Below, one piece after another: positions 1 through 9,076 of a stretch of DNA of 48,363 nt (within the stretch, counting starts at the first letter, position 1; every line of letters begins with the position of its first letter). Position numbers and translations under genes: made by a program. Location: contig NZ_BMPE01000026.1 of the NCBI RefSeq assembly GCF_014647435.1, positions 1-48,363 of the forward strand, written 5' to 3'. This DNA comes from Deinococcus radiotolerans (GTDB lineage Bacteria; Deinococcota; Deinococci; Deinococcales; Deinococcaceae). The notes beneath the pieces were generated by a model. The model saw nothing but the letters and a program-made list of their open reading frames with translations, was not told the DNA's origin and made no database searches.

Positions 1-68
1 TACACTCACCTCATCGGCGAACGCTCGTAACGCCGCTTGAAGTCAAAACTGGAGCACTACCAGGCCAC

Positions 69-2516
69 ATGTCAGACCGGACTCGCGACAGCATCAATGA
101 CATCTGGGGCGCGCGGACGCCGCATGCCGCCGGGGCGATCTGGCCCGCACGGGTGGACGAGCACCTGTCGGAGACGCCGGACCGCTGGGTGCGGGGGGCC
201 TGCGTCCTGTGTTCGAACGGGTGCGGGTTGGATATCGGCGTGAAAGCAGGCCGGATCGTCGGTGTGCGCGGCCTGGCCAGTGACGTCACGAACAGAGGCC
301 GACTGGGTCCCAAGGGGCTGCACGGCTGGGCGGCGAATCACAGTCCGGACCGGCTGACGACGCCGCTGATCCGCGAGGACGGACAGTTCCGGGAGGCGTC
401 CTGGGATGAGGCGATGGACCTGATCGTGCGCCAGTCCCGGCAGGTCATCGAGAGCCACACCGCGATGGGCATTGGTTTCTACACGAGTGGGCAGCTGTTT
501 TTGGAGGAGTACTACACGCTGAGTGTGATCGGTAAGGGCGGGCTGGGCACGCCGCACATGGACGGGAACACCCGTCTGTGCACGGCCACCGCAGCCGCAG
601 CCCTGAAAGTCTCATTTGGCAGTGACGGACAGCCCGGCGCGTACGAGGATCTCGATGTCACCGACACGGTCCTGATGGTGGGCCACAACATGGCCAGTCA
701 GCAGACGGTGCTGTGGGCGCGCATTCTCGACCGCCTCGCTGGTCCCAATCCACCCTGGATCATCGTGATCGACCCGCGCCGGACCTTCACGGCTGAGCAC
801 GCCACGGTGCATCTCACGCCGAGAGTCGGCACGAACGTCGCCGTGATGAACGGGCTGCTGCACCTGATCATTCACGCGGGGGCCGCCGACCAGACCTTCA
901 TTGACGCGCACACCGTCGGGTATGACGACCTCCAGAGGACCGTGGAGCGGTACACGCCGGAGTACGTGCAGGACCTGTCCGGCGTACCGGCCGCGGATCT
1001 GCGCCGCGCCGCGGACATCCTGGCGACCACGCCGACGCTGGTGTCCACCGTGCTGCAGGGCGTCTACCAGTCCATGCAGGCCACAGCCGCTGCCGTTCAG
1101 GTCAACAACGTGCACCTGATCCGCGGGCTGATCGGCCGGCCCGGCAGCGGCATCCTCCAGATGAACGGCCAGCCCACCGCGCAGAACACGCGCGAGACGG
1201 GCGCCGATGGGGACCTGCCGGGCTTCCGGAACTGGGGCAACGCGGGGCACATCGAGCAACTCGCGACGCTCTGGAACGTCCACAGGCACACCATTCCCCA
1301 CTGGAGTCCGCCCACGCACGCCATGCAGATCTGGCGGTACGCGGAGCAGGGCAGCATCAGGATGCTGTGGATTCAGGCCACCAATCCAGCCGTGAGCCTC
1401 CCGCACCTCGACCGTATTCGCAGGATCCTGCAGAAAGACGACCTGTTCGTGGTCGTTCAGGACGCGTTCATGACCGAAACCGCGCGCTACGCCGACGTGG
1501 TCCTGCCCGCCGCCATCTGGGGCGAGAAGACCGGCACCTTCACGAACGTGAGCCGCACCGTCCACATCTCCTGCAAGGCGGTCGAACCGCCCGGCGAGGC
1601 CCGCAGTGACCTCGACATCTTCCTCGACTACGCCCGGCGAATGGACTTCCGGGATCAAGGCGGCCAGCCGCTGATCAGGTGGCATGACGCGGAAAGTGCC
1701 TTCGAGGCGTGGAAGGCCTGCACCCGCGGCCGACCCTGCGACTACACCGGCCTCACCTACGAGAAGCTGCTGGCCGGGAGCGGCATTCCCTGGCCGGTGA
1801 ACGAGCAGCGTCCAGACGGCACGGTGCGGCTCTACACCGACTTTGTCTTTCCCACCGCAGCGGACGATGCCGAGACGTACGGACACGACCTGGACACCGG
1901 CGCCGCCCACACCGAGCAGGAATACAGGGCGAACGACCCGCAGGGGCGCGCGATCATCAAGGCGGCCGAGCACCGCGAGCCACACGAAACGCCTGACGAG
2001 GAGTACCCGCTGTGGCTGACCACCGGACGGCAGGTGTACCACTTTCATACCCGCACAAAAACCGGGCGGTCTCAGGCGTTGCAGGACGCTGCCCCGGACG
2101 CCTTCGTGCAGATTTCAGCAGAGGACGCTCAGCAGTACGGCATCGAGCAGGGCGACTGGATTCTGATCGAGTCGCGGCGCGGCCTAGTCATCGAGCGGGC
2201 CCGCATCGGGGACATCAAGCCGGGGCTGGTGTTCATCCCCTGGCATTACGGGTACTGGGACGATCCGAGCCGGCCGCGCGCCGCAAACGAACTGACCCTC
2301 ACCGAGTGGGATCCGGTCAGCAAGCAGCCGCACTACAAGTACGCCGCGGTCCGCATCAGCCGGTACGCCGCGCGGGACGCCCTGCCTGCTCCTGGCCTGA
2401 TCGGCCGCGCTGTCAAAGCGGTGCAGGGCCTGCTCGGCCAGGAGCGCAGTTCTGCGGCGCAGGGCAGCTCAGCGCAGGAGCCGCAGCCCAAGACGACCCA
2501 AAGGGTGGATGGTTGA
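69..2516 (+). CDS. Molybdopterin oxidoreductase, assimilatory nitrate reductase type
   Basis: An 815-residue bis-MGD oxidoreductase, most like assimilatory nitrate reductase catalytic subunits; the expected reaction is cytoplasmic nitrate to nitrite, but the substrate is inferred. The N-terminal Fe-S motif has C45, C48 and C52, but the usual fourth Cys is Gly80 (RGRLGPKG). C171 in NTRLCTA fits the molybdenum ligand. The central stretch ADVVLPAAIWGEKTGTFTN is typical of this class, and a C-terminal molybdopterin dinucleotide-binding domain follows from about residue 640. There is no Tat signal, which fits a cytoplasmic enzyme. The last 40 residues are a low-complexity Gln/Ser/Ala tail. The start has no strong ribosome binding site. 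The downstream gene overlaps its stop codon, so the two are probably co-translated. No nitrite reductase, nitrate transporter or cofactor gene is visible, and the upstream context lies outside the window. Formate dehydrogenase-like activity is the main alternative. Confidence 0.85.
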   Translation: MSDRTRDSINDIWGARTPHAAGAIWPARVDEHLSETPDRWVRGACVLCSNGCGLDIGVKAGRIVGVRGLASDVTNRGRLGPKGLHGWAANHSPDRLTTPLIREDGQFREASWDEAMDLIVRQSRQVIESHTAMGIGFYTSGQLFLEEYYTLSVIGKGGLGTPHMDGNTRLCTATAAAALKVSFGSDGQPGAYEDLDVTDTVLMVGHNMASQQTVLWARILDRLAGPNPPWIIVIDPRRTFTAEHATVHLTPRVGTNVAVMNGLLHLIIHAGAADQTFIDAHTVGYDDLQRTVERYTPEYVQDLSGVPAADLRRAADILATTPTLVSTVLQGVYQSMQATAAAVQVNNVHLIRGLIGRPGSGILQMNGQPTAQNTRETGADGDLPGFRNWGNAGHIEQLATLWNVHRHTIPHWSPPTHAMQIWRYAEQGSIRMLWIQATNPAVSLPHLDRIRRILQKDDLFVVVQDAFMTETARYADVVLPAAIWGEKTGTFTNVSRTVHISCKAVEPPGEARSDLDIFLDYARRMDFRDQGGQPLIRWHDAESAFEAWKACTRGRPCDYTGLTYEKLLAGSGIPWPVNEQRPDGTVRLYTDFVFPTAADDAETYGHDLDTGAAHTEQEYRANDPQGRAIIKAAEHREPHETPDEEYPLWLTTGRQVYHFHTRTKTGRSQALQDAAPDAFVQISAEDAQQYGIEQGDWILIESRRGLVIERARIGDIKPGLVFIPWHYGYWDDPSRPRAANELTLTEWDPVSKQPHYKYAAVRISRYAARDALPAPGLIGRAVKAVQGLLGQERSSAAQGSSAQEPQPKTTQRVDG

Positions 2517-2976
2517 GATGCACGTCGGACATTACGTCGGCCTGGTGCACGGGAGTGAGGAGCGACTCGTGGACGCCATCACCCGCGTGGCCGAGCACCA
2601 CCGGGATGAGCCGGACATCTACGAAACCTGCCAGCTACTGGCCGCCTGGTCCCGTCAGCACGCCGCGGCCCTGAAACCGTTGGTTCAACAGTACGGCGAG
2701 CACAGGAATGCGGAGCCCAGCGCGATGGAACACGCACTGTTCCAGGGCCCCCGCCGGGGCGGCCTGGCGCTGCTGCGTGACCTGCACGACCTGTGGCTGA
2801 TGACCCAGGAGGTGCAGCTGTGCTGGACGGTCCTCGAGCAGGCGGCGCAGGCCTTACGGGACGAGCACCTTGAACGGGTCTGTCAGGCGTGCGGCGCGGA
2901 AACCGGGCGCCAGACGGCGTTCTTCCTCACCCGCATCAAGCAGGCCGCGCCGCAGGCGCTGGTGGTCGCGTCCTGA
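2509..2976 (+). CDS. Unrecognised helical protein linked to the molybdoenzyme
   Basis: A 155-residue protein that I do not recognise. It is rich in Leu, Ala, Glu and His and reads as a bundle of amphipathic helices with no signal peptide or membrane segment. Near the C-terminus it has Cys residues spaced CQAC (about residues 124-127), and a lone Cys lies further upstream; two Cys plus several His could bind metal, but no known site is complete. It starts within the last codons of the molybdoenzyme gene (8-nt overlap) and has a second possible ATG at 2518. This tight coupling suggests an accessory or partner role, for instance maturation or electron transfer. That role is inferred from position only. 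Confidence 0.7.
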   Translation: MVEMHVGHYVGLVHGSEERLVDAITRVAEHHRDEPDIYETCQLLAAWSRQHAAALKPLVQQYGEHRNAEPSAMEHALFQGPRRGGLALLRDLHDLWLMTQEVQLCWTVLEQAAQALRDEHLERVCQACGAETGRQTAFFLTRIKQAAPQALVVAS

Positions 2977-3167
2977 CCAGACAGGAGGGTACTGCCCCGA
3001 GCGCCCGGAGCGGCTGCATGACGCTACTGAAAGCCCCGTCCCGGGCTCAAACGTGCCGGTCGAGCAGATCAGAAGACATCCCGAGAGCAGGGTGGACCGG
3101 CCCGCTGCGTGCGGTCTGGAGATCCGGAACGGCTACCGCCCAGCGTCCCCCACACCGGAACTGACCG

Positions 3168-3191
3168 CTCCGCGTGCAGGTACACGCGGAG
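3168..3191. terminator. Hairpin between convergent genes
   Basis: A perfect 9-bp stem, CTCCGCGTG with CACGCGGAG, around a 6-nt loop. It lies between the ends of the plus-strand gene stopping at 2976 and the minus-strand gene stopping at 3225. There is no T-tract on either side, so it is a candidate transcript-end hairpin rather than a classical intrinsic terminator. Confidence 0.4.
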
Positions 3192-3224
3192 GGCAGCTGG
3201 ATGCGCCTGTGGACCGGTATCAGC

Positions 3225-4538
3225 TTAGCTCGCCGCGCCGGGCACGGCCCGCAGGCGGACGCGCGTGATCTTCAGACCCTGCACGTCCTCCACGGTCAGG
3301 TCGTACCCGGCGACATGCACGGTCGTGCCGGGCGCAGGGACGGTCCCCACGGCCGTCAGGACGAGCCCGGCGATGGTCGTCACGTCCGCGCTGCGAAGGG
3401 GCAGGCCGAGGTTCCTGGATAGTTCGGCCAGGGTGACCTCGCCGTCCAAGGTGAGGGATCCGTCCTCGTTGTGCGTGATCCACGGTGAGGACGGGGCGCC
3501 TTCTTCCTCGATGACGTCCTCGATGAGGTCGTCCATGGTCACGAAGCCGAGCGTCCCGCCGAACTCGTCCACGACCAGGGCGGCATGCACGCGCTCCCGT
3601 TTGAAGAGGGCCAGAAGGTCTTCGGCCGTGGCGCTGGCGGCCACGCTCGGCAGGGGACGCAACAGCCGCTCAAGTGACACGTCACGGCCCTGCACCCGGG
3701 CGCGCATGACGTCCTTGCTGTGCAGCACGCCCATAATCTGATCCAGACTGTCCCTGTAGACCGGGTAGCGGCTCCGGGGGGACGCGGCGATCTTCGACTG
3801 GACCTCCGCCATGGTGGCGCGGATGTTCAGGGCGTCCAGGCGGCTGCGGGACGTCATGAGCTCCTCAGCGGTGCGGTCTTCCAGATCGAGGATGTTGTGG
3901 ATGAGCTGCTGTTGCACGTGGTCGAGTTGGCCGCTCGCGGCCACTTCCTCAGTGACGATGGCCAGCTCCTTGCTGGTGTAGAGCCCGGCGGCCTTGCCAG
4001 GCTCCCGGACGCCCAGGAGCCGCATGAGGGCCAGCGCGAGGAAGTTCAGCGCGGCGGTCATCGGGCGGAACACGAAGCCAAAGCCGCGCATCAGGGGGTT
4101 CACGGCCACGCTGACCGGCTCCGGCGTCTGGAGGGCCAGGGCCTTGGGGATCATCTCGCCGAACACGACGTGCATGAAGGTGATGAAGCTCAGGGCAACG
4201 ATGAAGCCTGCCGTATGCGCGGCAGCGTGCGAGAGGCCCAGGGACTCGAAGGGGCCGTACAGCCACTTCGCCACAGCCGGTTCGCCGTACATGCCCAGCC
4301 CGATGCTGGCGAGGGTGATGCCGAGCTGGGCGATGGCAATGTACCCGTCCTTCCCAGCGGAGCGGTCAAAGACGCGCACCAACCAGCGGGCGGCGCCGCT
4401 CCCGGCGTCCGCCAGGGTCTCCAGGCGACTGCGCCGGGCGGCCAGCAGCGCGAACTCAGCGGTGACAAACAGCCCGTTCAGGATGACCAGCACGAGAATC
4501 ACGGCAACGGGCAGCAGTACGTCCGTGATGACGTTCAT
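3225..4538 (-). CDS. CNNM/CorC-HlyC family membrane protein with CBS pair
   Basis: A 437-residue protein of the HlyC/CorC (UPF0053, CNNM) family, whose members act in magnesium or other divalent cation efflux and homeostasis at the inner membrane. The N-terminal part (about residues 1-195) is a CNNM transmembrane domain with FVTAEFALLAARRSRLE in the first segment and the conserved FGEMIPKALALQ motif. Two CBS domains follow (about 215-335), including VVDEFGGTLGFVTMDDLIED, then a CorC-HlyC C-terminal domain. A GGAGG ribosome binding site precedes the ATG. Its start overlaps the stop of its paralogue at 4535-5824 by 4 nt, so the two form an operon and may act as a heteromer. The haemolysin name is historical. 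Confidence 0.9.
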   Translation of the reverse strand: MNVITDVLLPVAVILVLVILNGLFVTAEFALLAARRSRLETLADAGSGAARWLVRVFDRSAGKDGYIAIAQLGITLASIGLGMYGEPAVAKWLYGPFESLGLSHAAAHTAGFIVALSFITFMHVVFGEMIPKALALQTPEPVSVAVNPLMRGFGFVFRPMTAALNFLALALMRLLGVREPGKAAGLYTSKELAIVTEEVAASGQLDHVQQQLIHNILDLEDRTAEELMTSRSRLDALNIRATMAEVQSKIAASPRSRYPVYRDSLDQIMGVLHSKDVMRARVQGRDVSLERLLRPLPSVAASATAEDLLALFKRERVHAALVVDEFGGTLGFVTMDDLIEDVIEEEGAPSSPWITHNEDGSLTLDGEVTLAELSRNLGLPLRSADVTTIAGLVLTAVGTVPAPGTTVHVAGYDLTVEDVQGLKITRVRLRAVPGAAS

Positions 4539-5824
4539 GCGCGGCCTCCGGGCAGGGTGAAGCTCACGCGGCGCACCGCCCGGCGTTCCATGTGATCCAC
4601 GCGCAGGATCACACCAGCGGGCTCCACCACCACCTCATCCCCGACCAGGGGCAGACGCCCGAGTGCCTGCCAGACGAGGCCACTGACGGTGTCCACCTCA
4701 TGGGTCGGCAGGTTCAGGCCGAACTGGTCGTTGAGTGCCTCGACGAGAACGTCCCCTCGGACGGTGACGTGCCCTTGATGCACGGCGATCGGGTCATCCT
4801 CCTGATCGAACTCGTCTTGCAGCTCCCCGAAGATTTCCTCCAGTGCGTCTTCCAGGGTGACCATGCCGGCCACCCCGCCGTACTCGTTGACCACAACGGC
4901 GCTGTGCCGCCCGGCGTCCCGCAATTTTCTCCATAGGTCCGGAACGGACACGAGTTCTGACACGATCAGGGGCGTGAGCATCACGCTGGTCACCAGGGCC
5001 TCGGGGGTCCGTTCTGCCGTCAGGAACACCGTGCGCAGGTGCACCACGCCGATCACGTCCTCCTGAGCATTCACCACCGGGAACCTGGAGTAGGGGCTCG
5101 CCGCGAGCCTCGGCAGGGCCGCCTGGACCGTCAGCTCGGCGGGCACGGTCACCAGCTGCGTGCGGGTGGTCATGATCTCCCGCACCACCCGGTCGTTGAC
5201 GTTCAGTACGCCTGCCAGCATGTCCCGTTCGGCCGCGTCGATCAGCCCGCCGGCGGCACTCTCGCGGTACAGGCCCTCAAGTTCTTCCGGGGAATGCACG
5301 TGCGCGTGGCTGTGGTCCACGTTGAGCTTCCAGGCGCGCATCAGGGCGAACGCCGTTCCATTGAAGAGCCTGATCAGGGGCGTGAACAGCCACTGGCTGA
5401 CCTGCATGGGCCGCAGGGTGGCCAGGGCCAGCCGCTCGGGGTAGCGCAGGGCCACCGTCTTGGGCAGCAGCTCGCCCAGCACCACCTGAAGGGCCGTGAT
5501 GACGACCAGCACGATCAGCACGGCAACCGCCTGCCCAGCCGCCCCGAAGAGCGGTTCAAGCAGTGGTGTCAGCTGCGCCTGACCGAATGCGCCCGCCACC
5601 AGGCTGGACAGCGTGATGCCGATCTGACAGGCCGCCACGTAATGGTCGAGGCGTCTGGGGTCTTTCAGGATGCTGAGCAGGGCCACGGCCGAGGCATTTC
5701 CCGTTTCTGCGGCCTCCTGCACGCGGGAGCGCCGGGAACCGACAGTCGCGAACTCAGCGGCGACGTACAACGCATTGACCGCCACCATGATCAGGACCAC
5801 CATGATCACGAGCAGGGTGTTCAT
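4535..5824 (-). CDS. CNNM/CorC-HlyC family membrane protein, first of paralogous pair
   Basis: A 429-residue paralogue of the downstream gene with the same order: CNNM transmembrane domain (about 1-190, with AEFATVGSRRSRVQ and LGELLPKTVALRYPERLA), a CBS pair (about 205-330, with VVNEYGGVAGMVTLEDALEE) and a CorC-HlyC domain. CGGAG stands ahead of the ATG. Divalent cation transport or its regulation by CBS-bound nucleotide is the family role; the ion is not predictable here. It is the first gene of a two-gene minus-strand operon. The two proteins differ clearly along their length, so this is an old duplication rather than a recent tandem copy. Confidence 0.9.
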   Translation of the reverse strand: MNTLLVIMVVLIMVAVNALYVAAEFATVGSRRSRVQEAAETGNASAVALLSILKDPRRLDHYVAACQIGITLSSLVAGAFGQAQLTPLLEPLFGAAGQAVAVLIVLVVITALQVVLGELLPKTVALRYPERLALATLRPMQVSQWLFTPLIRLFNGTAFALMRAWKLNVDHSHAHVHSPEELEGLYRESAAGGLIDAAERDMLAGVLNVNDRVVREIMTTRTQLVTVPAELTVQAALPRLAASPYSRFPVVNAQEDVIGVVHLRTVFLTAERTPEALVTSVMLTPLIVSELVSVPDLWRKLRDAGRHSAVVVNEYGGVAGMVTLEDALEEIFGELQDEFDQEDDPIAVHQGHVTVRGDVLVEALNDQFGLNLPTHEVDTVSGLVWQALGRLPLVGDEVVVEPAGVILRVDHMERRAVRRVSFTLPGGRA

Positions 5825-6606
5825 GGCTGTCTCCGGACGGCAGTAGAGGCCAGCCGCAAGAGGGTGAGCGCAGGGGAATAACCGGAACTGGGGGGTTCGG
5901 CGTCGTCACAAAGGGGCAACGTCATGAGGGCTCATCATAACGGATGTCCTGCCCGTGGGGCGTCCTCCTTTCGATGGAATCGGCAGAGGTCAGCGCCAGG
6001 ATGGGCGATATCCTGCCTGTGAGCTGATTACTTACAAGAGGCAGCGTGCCTTCGACGAGTGTCTGGTCCGTCCAACGGCGGTCAGAGTCGTCAGGTCCAT
6101 TCACGTGAGTAGGTTCCGCCGTAGCGTCTGAACCAGCGCTCCTGCGTTTCCCGCATGAAGAGCCCAGACCATGATCGGAACGTGCCGGTGGCGCTAGGCA
6201 CCGACCCGCATATCACTCCCTCCGGCACCATCAGGCGGACCAAGCGGCTCGCGCGCTCCTGTTCAGTGCTGCCCATCAGATCGAACGCACGGACCCTGAG
6301 GCTGGCGAAGGCGCCCTGCGCAGACTGGACATGTCAGTCCTGTTGGGCGCCGCCTCAACCTGAGGATCTGGCCCTCATTTGAGGGCGCCCTGTCGCTCTT
6401 TCTGGCCTGAATACATACGTTTCAAGATCTGTGGCGCCCGTCAGGTGAAGTCGGCAGAGAAATGGCATGGTTCACGCCTCACACCCAACGCGTTACCCTG
6501 CGCTCGCCCCTCAACCCCCTCCTGCTCCTGAACGCAGGCACCCTCCGGCCTCCCGGACTGTGGCCAGGGTTCAGTCAGATTCTGGAAAGGCGTCAGACTA
6601 TCCGGT
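5825..6606. other. Long intergenic region between divergent genes
   Basis: Some 780 bp separate the divergent cation-transporter pair and selO. Short reading frames here lack ribosome binding sites and recognisable residues. The stretch 5925-6060 could be an untranslated leader of the minus-strand operon: TATGAT on the minus strand near 5932-5937 is a weak -10 candidate. I checked by eye for an M-box or yybP-ykoY riboswitch and could not recognise one. Confidence 0.3.
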
Positions 6607-8109
6607 ATGCCTGCCCCGTTTCAGTTCGACAACACCTATGCGCGGGACCTGCCGGGCTTCTACGCGCGCTGGCAGCCGGCGGCGGTGCCCGCACCAGACC
6701 TGCTGTTCTTCAATCACGACCTGGCCGCCGAACTGGGGCTGGACCCCGATGTCCTGGATGGGCCAGAAGGCGCAGCCATCTTCGCCGGCAATCAGGTTCC
6801 TGATGGGGCCGAGCCGCTCGCACAGGCGTACGCCGGTCATCAGTTCGGGGGGTTCTCACCTCAACTCGGTGACGGCCGCGCCCTCCTCCTCGGCGAGGTC
6901 GTCGACCGATTCGGGCGGCGCCGCGACCTGATGCTCAAAGGCTCAGGCCGCACGCCCTTCTCCAGACGGGGCGACGGCAAGGCCGCCGTCGGGCCTATGC
7001 TGCGCGAGGTGCTGATCGGTGAGGCCATGTCCGCCCTCGGCATTCCCACCACCCGCGCCCTCGCGGTGGCGGCCACCGGCGAACCCGTCTACCGGGAGCG
7101 GACCCTCCCAGGCGCGGTCCTCACCCGCGTGGCGGACAGCCACCTGCGGGTCGGCACCTTCGAGTACTTCAGCGCCCGCCGCGACACCGAGCGCGTCCAG
7201 CAGCTGGCCGAGTACGCCATCGCGCGACATGACCCCGACCTCGCGGGAACGGACGACCGGTACCTGGGCCTGCTGCGGCGGGTAGCTCAGCGGCAGGCGG
7301 CCCTGGTGGCGCGGTGGATGAACGTCGGGTTCATTCACGGCGTGCTGAACACCGACAACGTCGTGATCTCCGGTGAGACGATCGATTACGGTCCGTGCGC
7401 GTTCCTGGAGGCGTACGACCCGGACGCCGTGTTCAGTTCCATCGACCACGGGGGACGCTACGCCTACGGCAACCAGCCACCGGTCACGCGCTGGAATCTG
7501 GCCCGGCTGGCCGAGACGCTGCTGCCACTCATCGCCGGGCAGGACACCGAGGCAGCCGTGTCTCGCGCGGTCGGCCAGGCAACCGAGGTGATCGACGCCT
7601 TCCCAGCGTGGTATGCCGCCGAACTGCTCACCGGACAACGGGCGAAGCTGGGCCTGCGGGGCGGAGACGACGCGAGCGACCGCGCACTGGCGGAGGACTG
7701 GCTGACGCTGCTCCAGGAGCACCGGGTGGACTTCACGCTCGCGTGGCGTCGACTGGCCGACGCGGCCGACGGGAACGAGGCGCCTCTTCGAGCCCTGTTC
7801 CCCTTCCCCCAGGCCCCCGACGCCTGGCTCGCCCGCTGGCGGTCATGCGCTGAGAGCGAGGGCCGTTCAGCTGCGGACTGGCGTGAACGGGCACAGCACA
7901 TGCGCCGGGTCAACCCAGTGGTCATCCCGCGCAATCACCGCGTGGAAGAAGCCCTGGCAGCCGCCTCCGAACACGGGGATCTCGGCCCGTTCCAGCGCCT
8001 GCTGGCGGCGCTCCAGCACCCGTACGACGAAAGACCCGAGCAGGCGGCGTACCATGAGCCGGCCCGAGCGGAGGTCACCGCCTGTTACCGCACGTTCTGC
8101 GGTACTTGA
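6607..8109 (+). CDS. selO: Protein adenylyltransferase SelO (YdiU)
   Basis: A 500-residue SelO pseudokinase-fold enzyme that transfers AMP from ATP to Ser, Thr or Tyr of proteins and links to redox homeostasis. Family signatures are plain: AYAGHQFGGFSPQLGDGRA, a glycine-rich stretch DLMLKGSGRTPFSRRGDGKA carrying the ATP-contacting Lys, then GFIHGVLNTDNVVISGETIDYGPCAF with the catalytic Asn/Asp pair and the metal-binding DYGPCAF. The length is usual for the family, and the C-terminal VIPRNHRVEEALAAA is typical. The selenocysteine near the C-terminus of some homologues is replaced here: the protein ends CYRTFCGT, with ordinary Cys. It is monocistronic, with long non-coding DNA on both sides. 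Confidence 0.95.
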   Translation: MPAPFQFDNTYARDLPGFYARWQPAAVPAPDLLFFNHDLAAELGLDPDVLDGPEGAAIFAGNQVPDGAEPLAQAYAGHQFGGFSPQLGDGRALLLGEVVDRFGRRRDLMLKGSGRTPFSRRGDGKAAVGPMLREVLIGEAMSALGIPTTRALAVAATGEPVYRERTLPGAVLTRVADSHLRVGTFEYFSARRDTERVQQLAEYAIARHDPDLAGTDDRYLGLLRRVAQRQAALVARWMNVGFIHGVLNTDNVVISGETIDYGPCAFLEAYDPDAVFSSIDHGGRYAYGNQPPVTRWNLARLAETLLPLIAGQDTEAAVSRAVGQATEVIDAFPAWYAAELLTGQRAKLGLRGGDDASDRALAEDWLTLLQEHRVDFTLAWRRLADAADGNEAPLRALFPFPQAPDAWLARWRSCAESEGRSAADWRERAQHMRRVNPVVIPRNHRVEEALAAASEHGDLGPFQRLLAALQHPYDERPEQAAYHEPARAEVTACYRTFCGT

Positions 8110-8443
8110 CGGAGCCAACCCCTCACCGAGTTGCGACGAGAACGTTCAGATCGGTCCGAGGCACCGTTGATTGAGATGGCTGAACATATTCGATGTTGAT
8201 CTCGGTCTGCTGAGTGACCACTACGGGGTGTGCCGCGTGGCCCCGAGGACGTGTCGGCCGCCAAAGACTACTGATGTGTCGGCACCCAGGTGATCGGTAG
8301 GCGAGCGGGTGTCCAGGTACGGGGAAGACGCTGCCACTGGCCCCAGGCCGTAACCTCATCCCGCGCCCCCATGAGGCCGTTGACGATGCGGCGCGAACAG
8401 CGTTCCGCAGCAAGCCAGATCCATGGTGGTCTGGTGTGGCGGG

Positions 8444-8720
8444 TCATGCCGACGCATCACTCGGCGCACTCCAGCGCCAGCGCAGTTGGTGCTGGAGTGC
8501 GCTCGCTGTTGGTGGCAGCACAATGCCTGCTCTGCGGGACCCGTTCGTCAGTGCCCTGAGCTGGCGTCGGCACCATGAATGACTGACCCCGATCGCCCGG
8601 CCGATGCCCCGGTATGACCGGTGGTCTGACACCCATTGGTCGCCGAGGGCCGCCGGGTCAGGTGACAGTCGCGCTCGTTGGTGATGCTGCGGTTGAGCTG
8701 GATTGAGCCGACCGACCGGG
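8444..8720 (-). pseudogene. Probable decayed transposase fragment
   Basis: On the minus strand one frame reads SYRGIGRAIGVSHSWCRRQL, which looks like the helix-turn-helix of an IS1-type or similar transposase, preceded by an open stretch with no good start. Coding similarity fades on both sides and a stop follows near 8444. There is no intact catalytic domain. The family assignment is a guess; the region could also be unrelated non-coding DNA. Confidence 0.3.
8463..8503. repeat. Long imperfect inverted repeat
   Basis: Two 17-nt arms, 8463-8479 and 8487-8503, around a 7-nt loop. Fifteen positions pair as Watson-Crick; one more is a G-T wobble and the outermost pair is mismatched. It lies beside the putative transposase remnant and could be a mobile-element end or a structured RNA. 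Confidence 0.6.
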
Positions 8721-8903
8721 TGGGGGAGACGCCGCTCATGATTGGGAACGAGGTGGAGCGACTCAACCGTGCAGGGGGTGGTCGCTCGGAGCGTGTGACG
8801 CGAGTTCTCGGATGCAGGAACTGCGTCGTCGAGACGGCTGGTCCAGAGCCTGGGCTGGCGTCAGTGGCGCGTGATGGCTGCGCGGTTCACATCATGTCAT
8901 GGC

Positions 8904-8932
8904 TTGAAAACATTTCTGCGATCACGTACTCT
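8904..8932 (+). promoter_or_regulatory. Candidate promoter/operator of the D-amino acid operon
   Basis: TTGAAA at 8904-8909, a 17-nt spacer and TACTCT at 8927-8932 form a plausible housekeeping promoter ahead of the ten-gene operon. Overlapping the -35 is a small palindrome, GAAA-ACA-TTTC (8906-8916), resembling half-sites bound by some RpiR/MurR proteins. The -10 match is modest. The RpiR link is inferred from the regulator gene at the end of the operon. Confidence 0.35.
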
Positions 8933-9010
8933 TCTGAAAAGCCAACTACAGACTGTTTTGCCTCCGTCGCCGCTCAGTGTCGCCCGCCCGACGCCTGAAG
9001 GAGCTGCCGT

Positions 9011-9076
9011 ATGCCGCGATCTGCCTCCACCTGCTGTTCCGCCCGCCGGTCCCTGGACGCTCCCCATGCTGCTTGA
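9011..9076 (+). CDS. Possible 21-residue leader peptide
   Basis: An AAGGAG sequence at 8998-9003, the best ribosome binding site in the region, sits 7 nt before an ATG that opens a 21-codon frame reading MPRSASTCC and onward. It ends at 9076, 11 nt inside the racemase gene in a different frame. The racemase ATG at 9066 has no comparable site of its own, so its translation may be coupled to this leader. Alternatively the ribosome binding site is left over and the frame is not functional. Confidence 0.35.
   Translation: MPRSASTCCSARRSLDAPHAA

Noticed and set aside
612..2048. 478-codon minus-strand open frame
   Set aside because: It is the exact antisense of the molybdoenzyme gene, has no recognisable motif, and arises from high GC at third positions.
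5922..5940. Possible radiation/desiccation response motif on the minus strand
   Set aside because: The first half resembles TTATG but the second half lacks CATAA symmetry, so it does not fit the DdrO-type palindrome.
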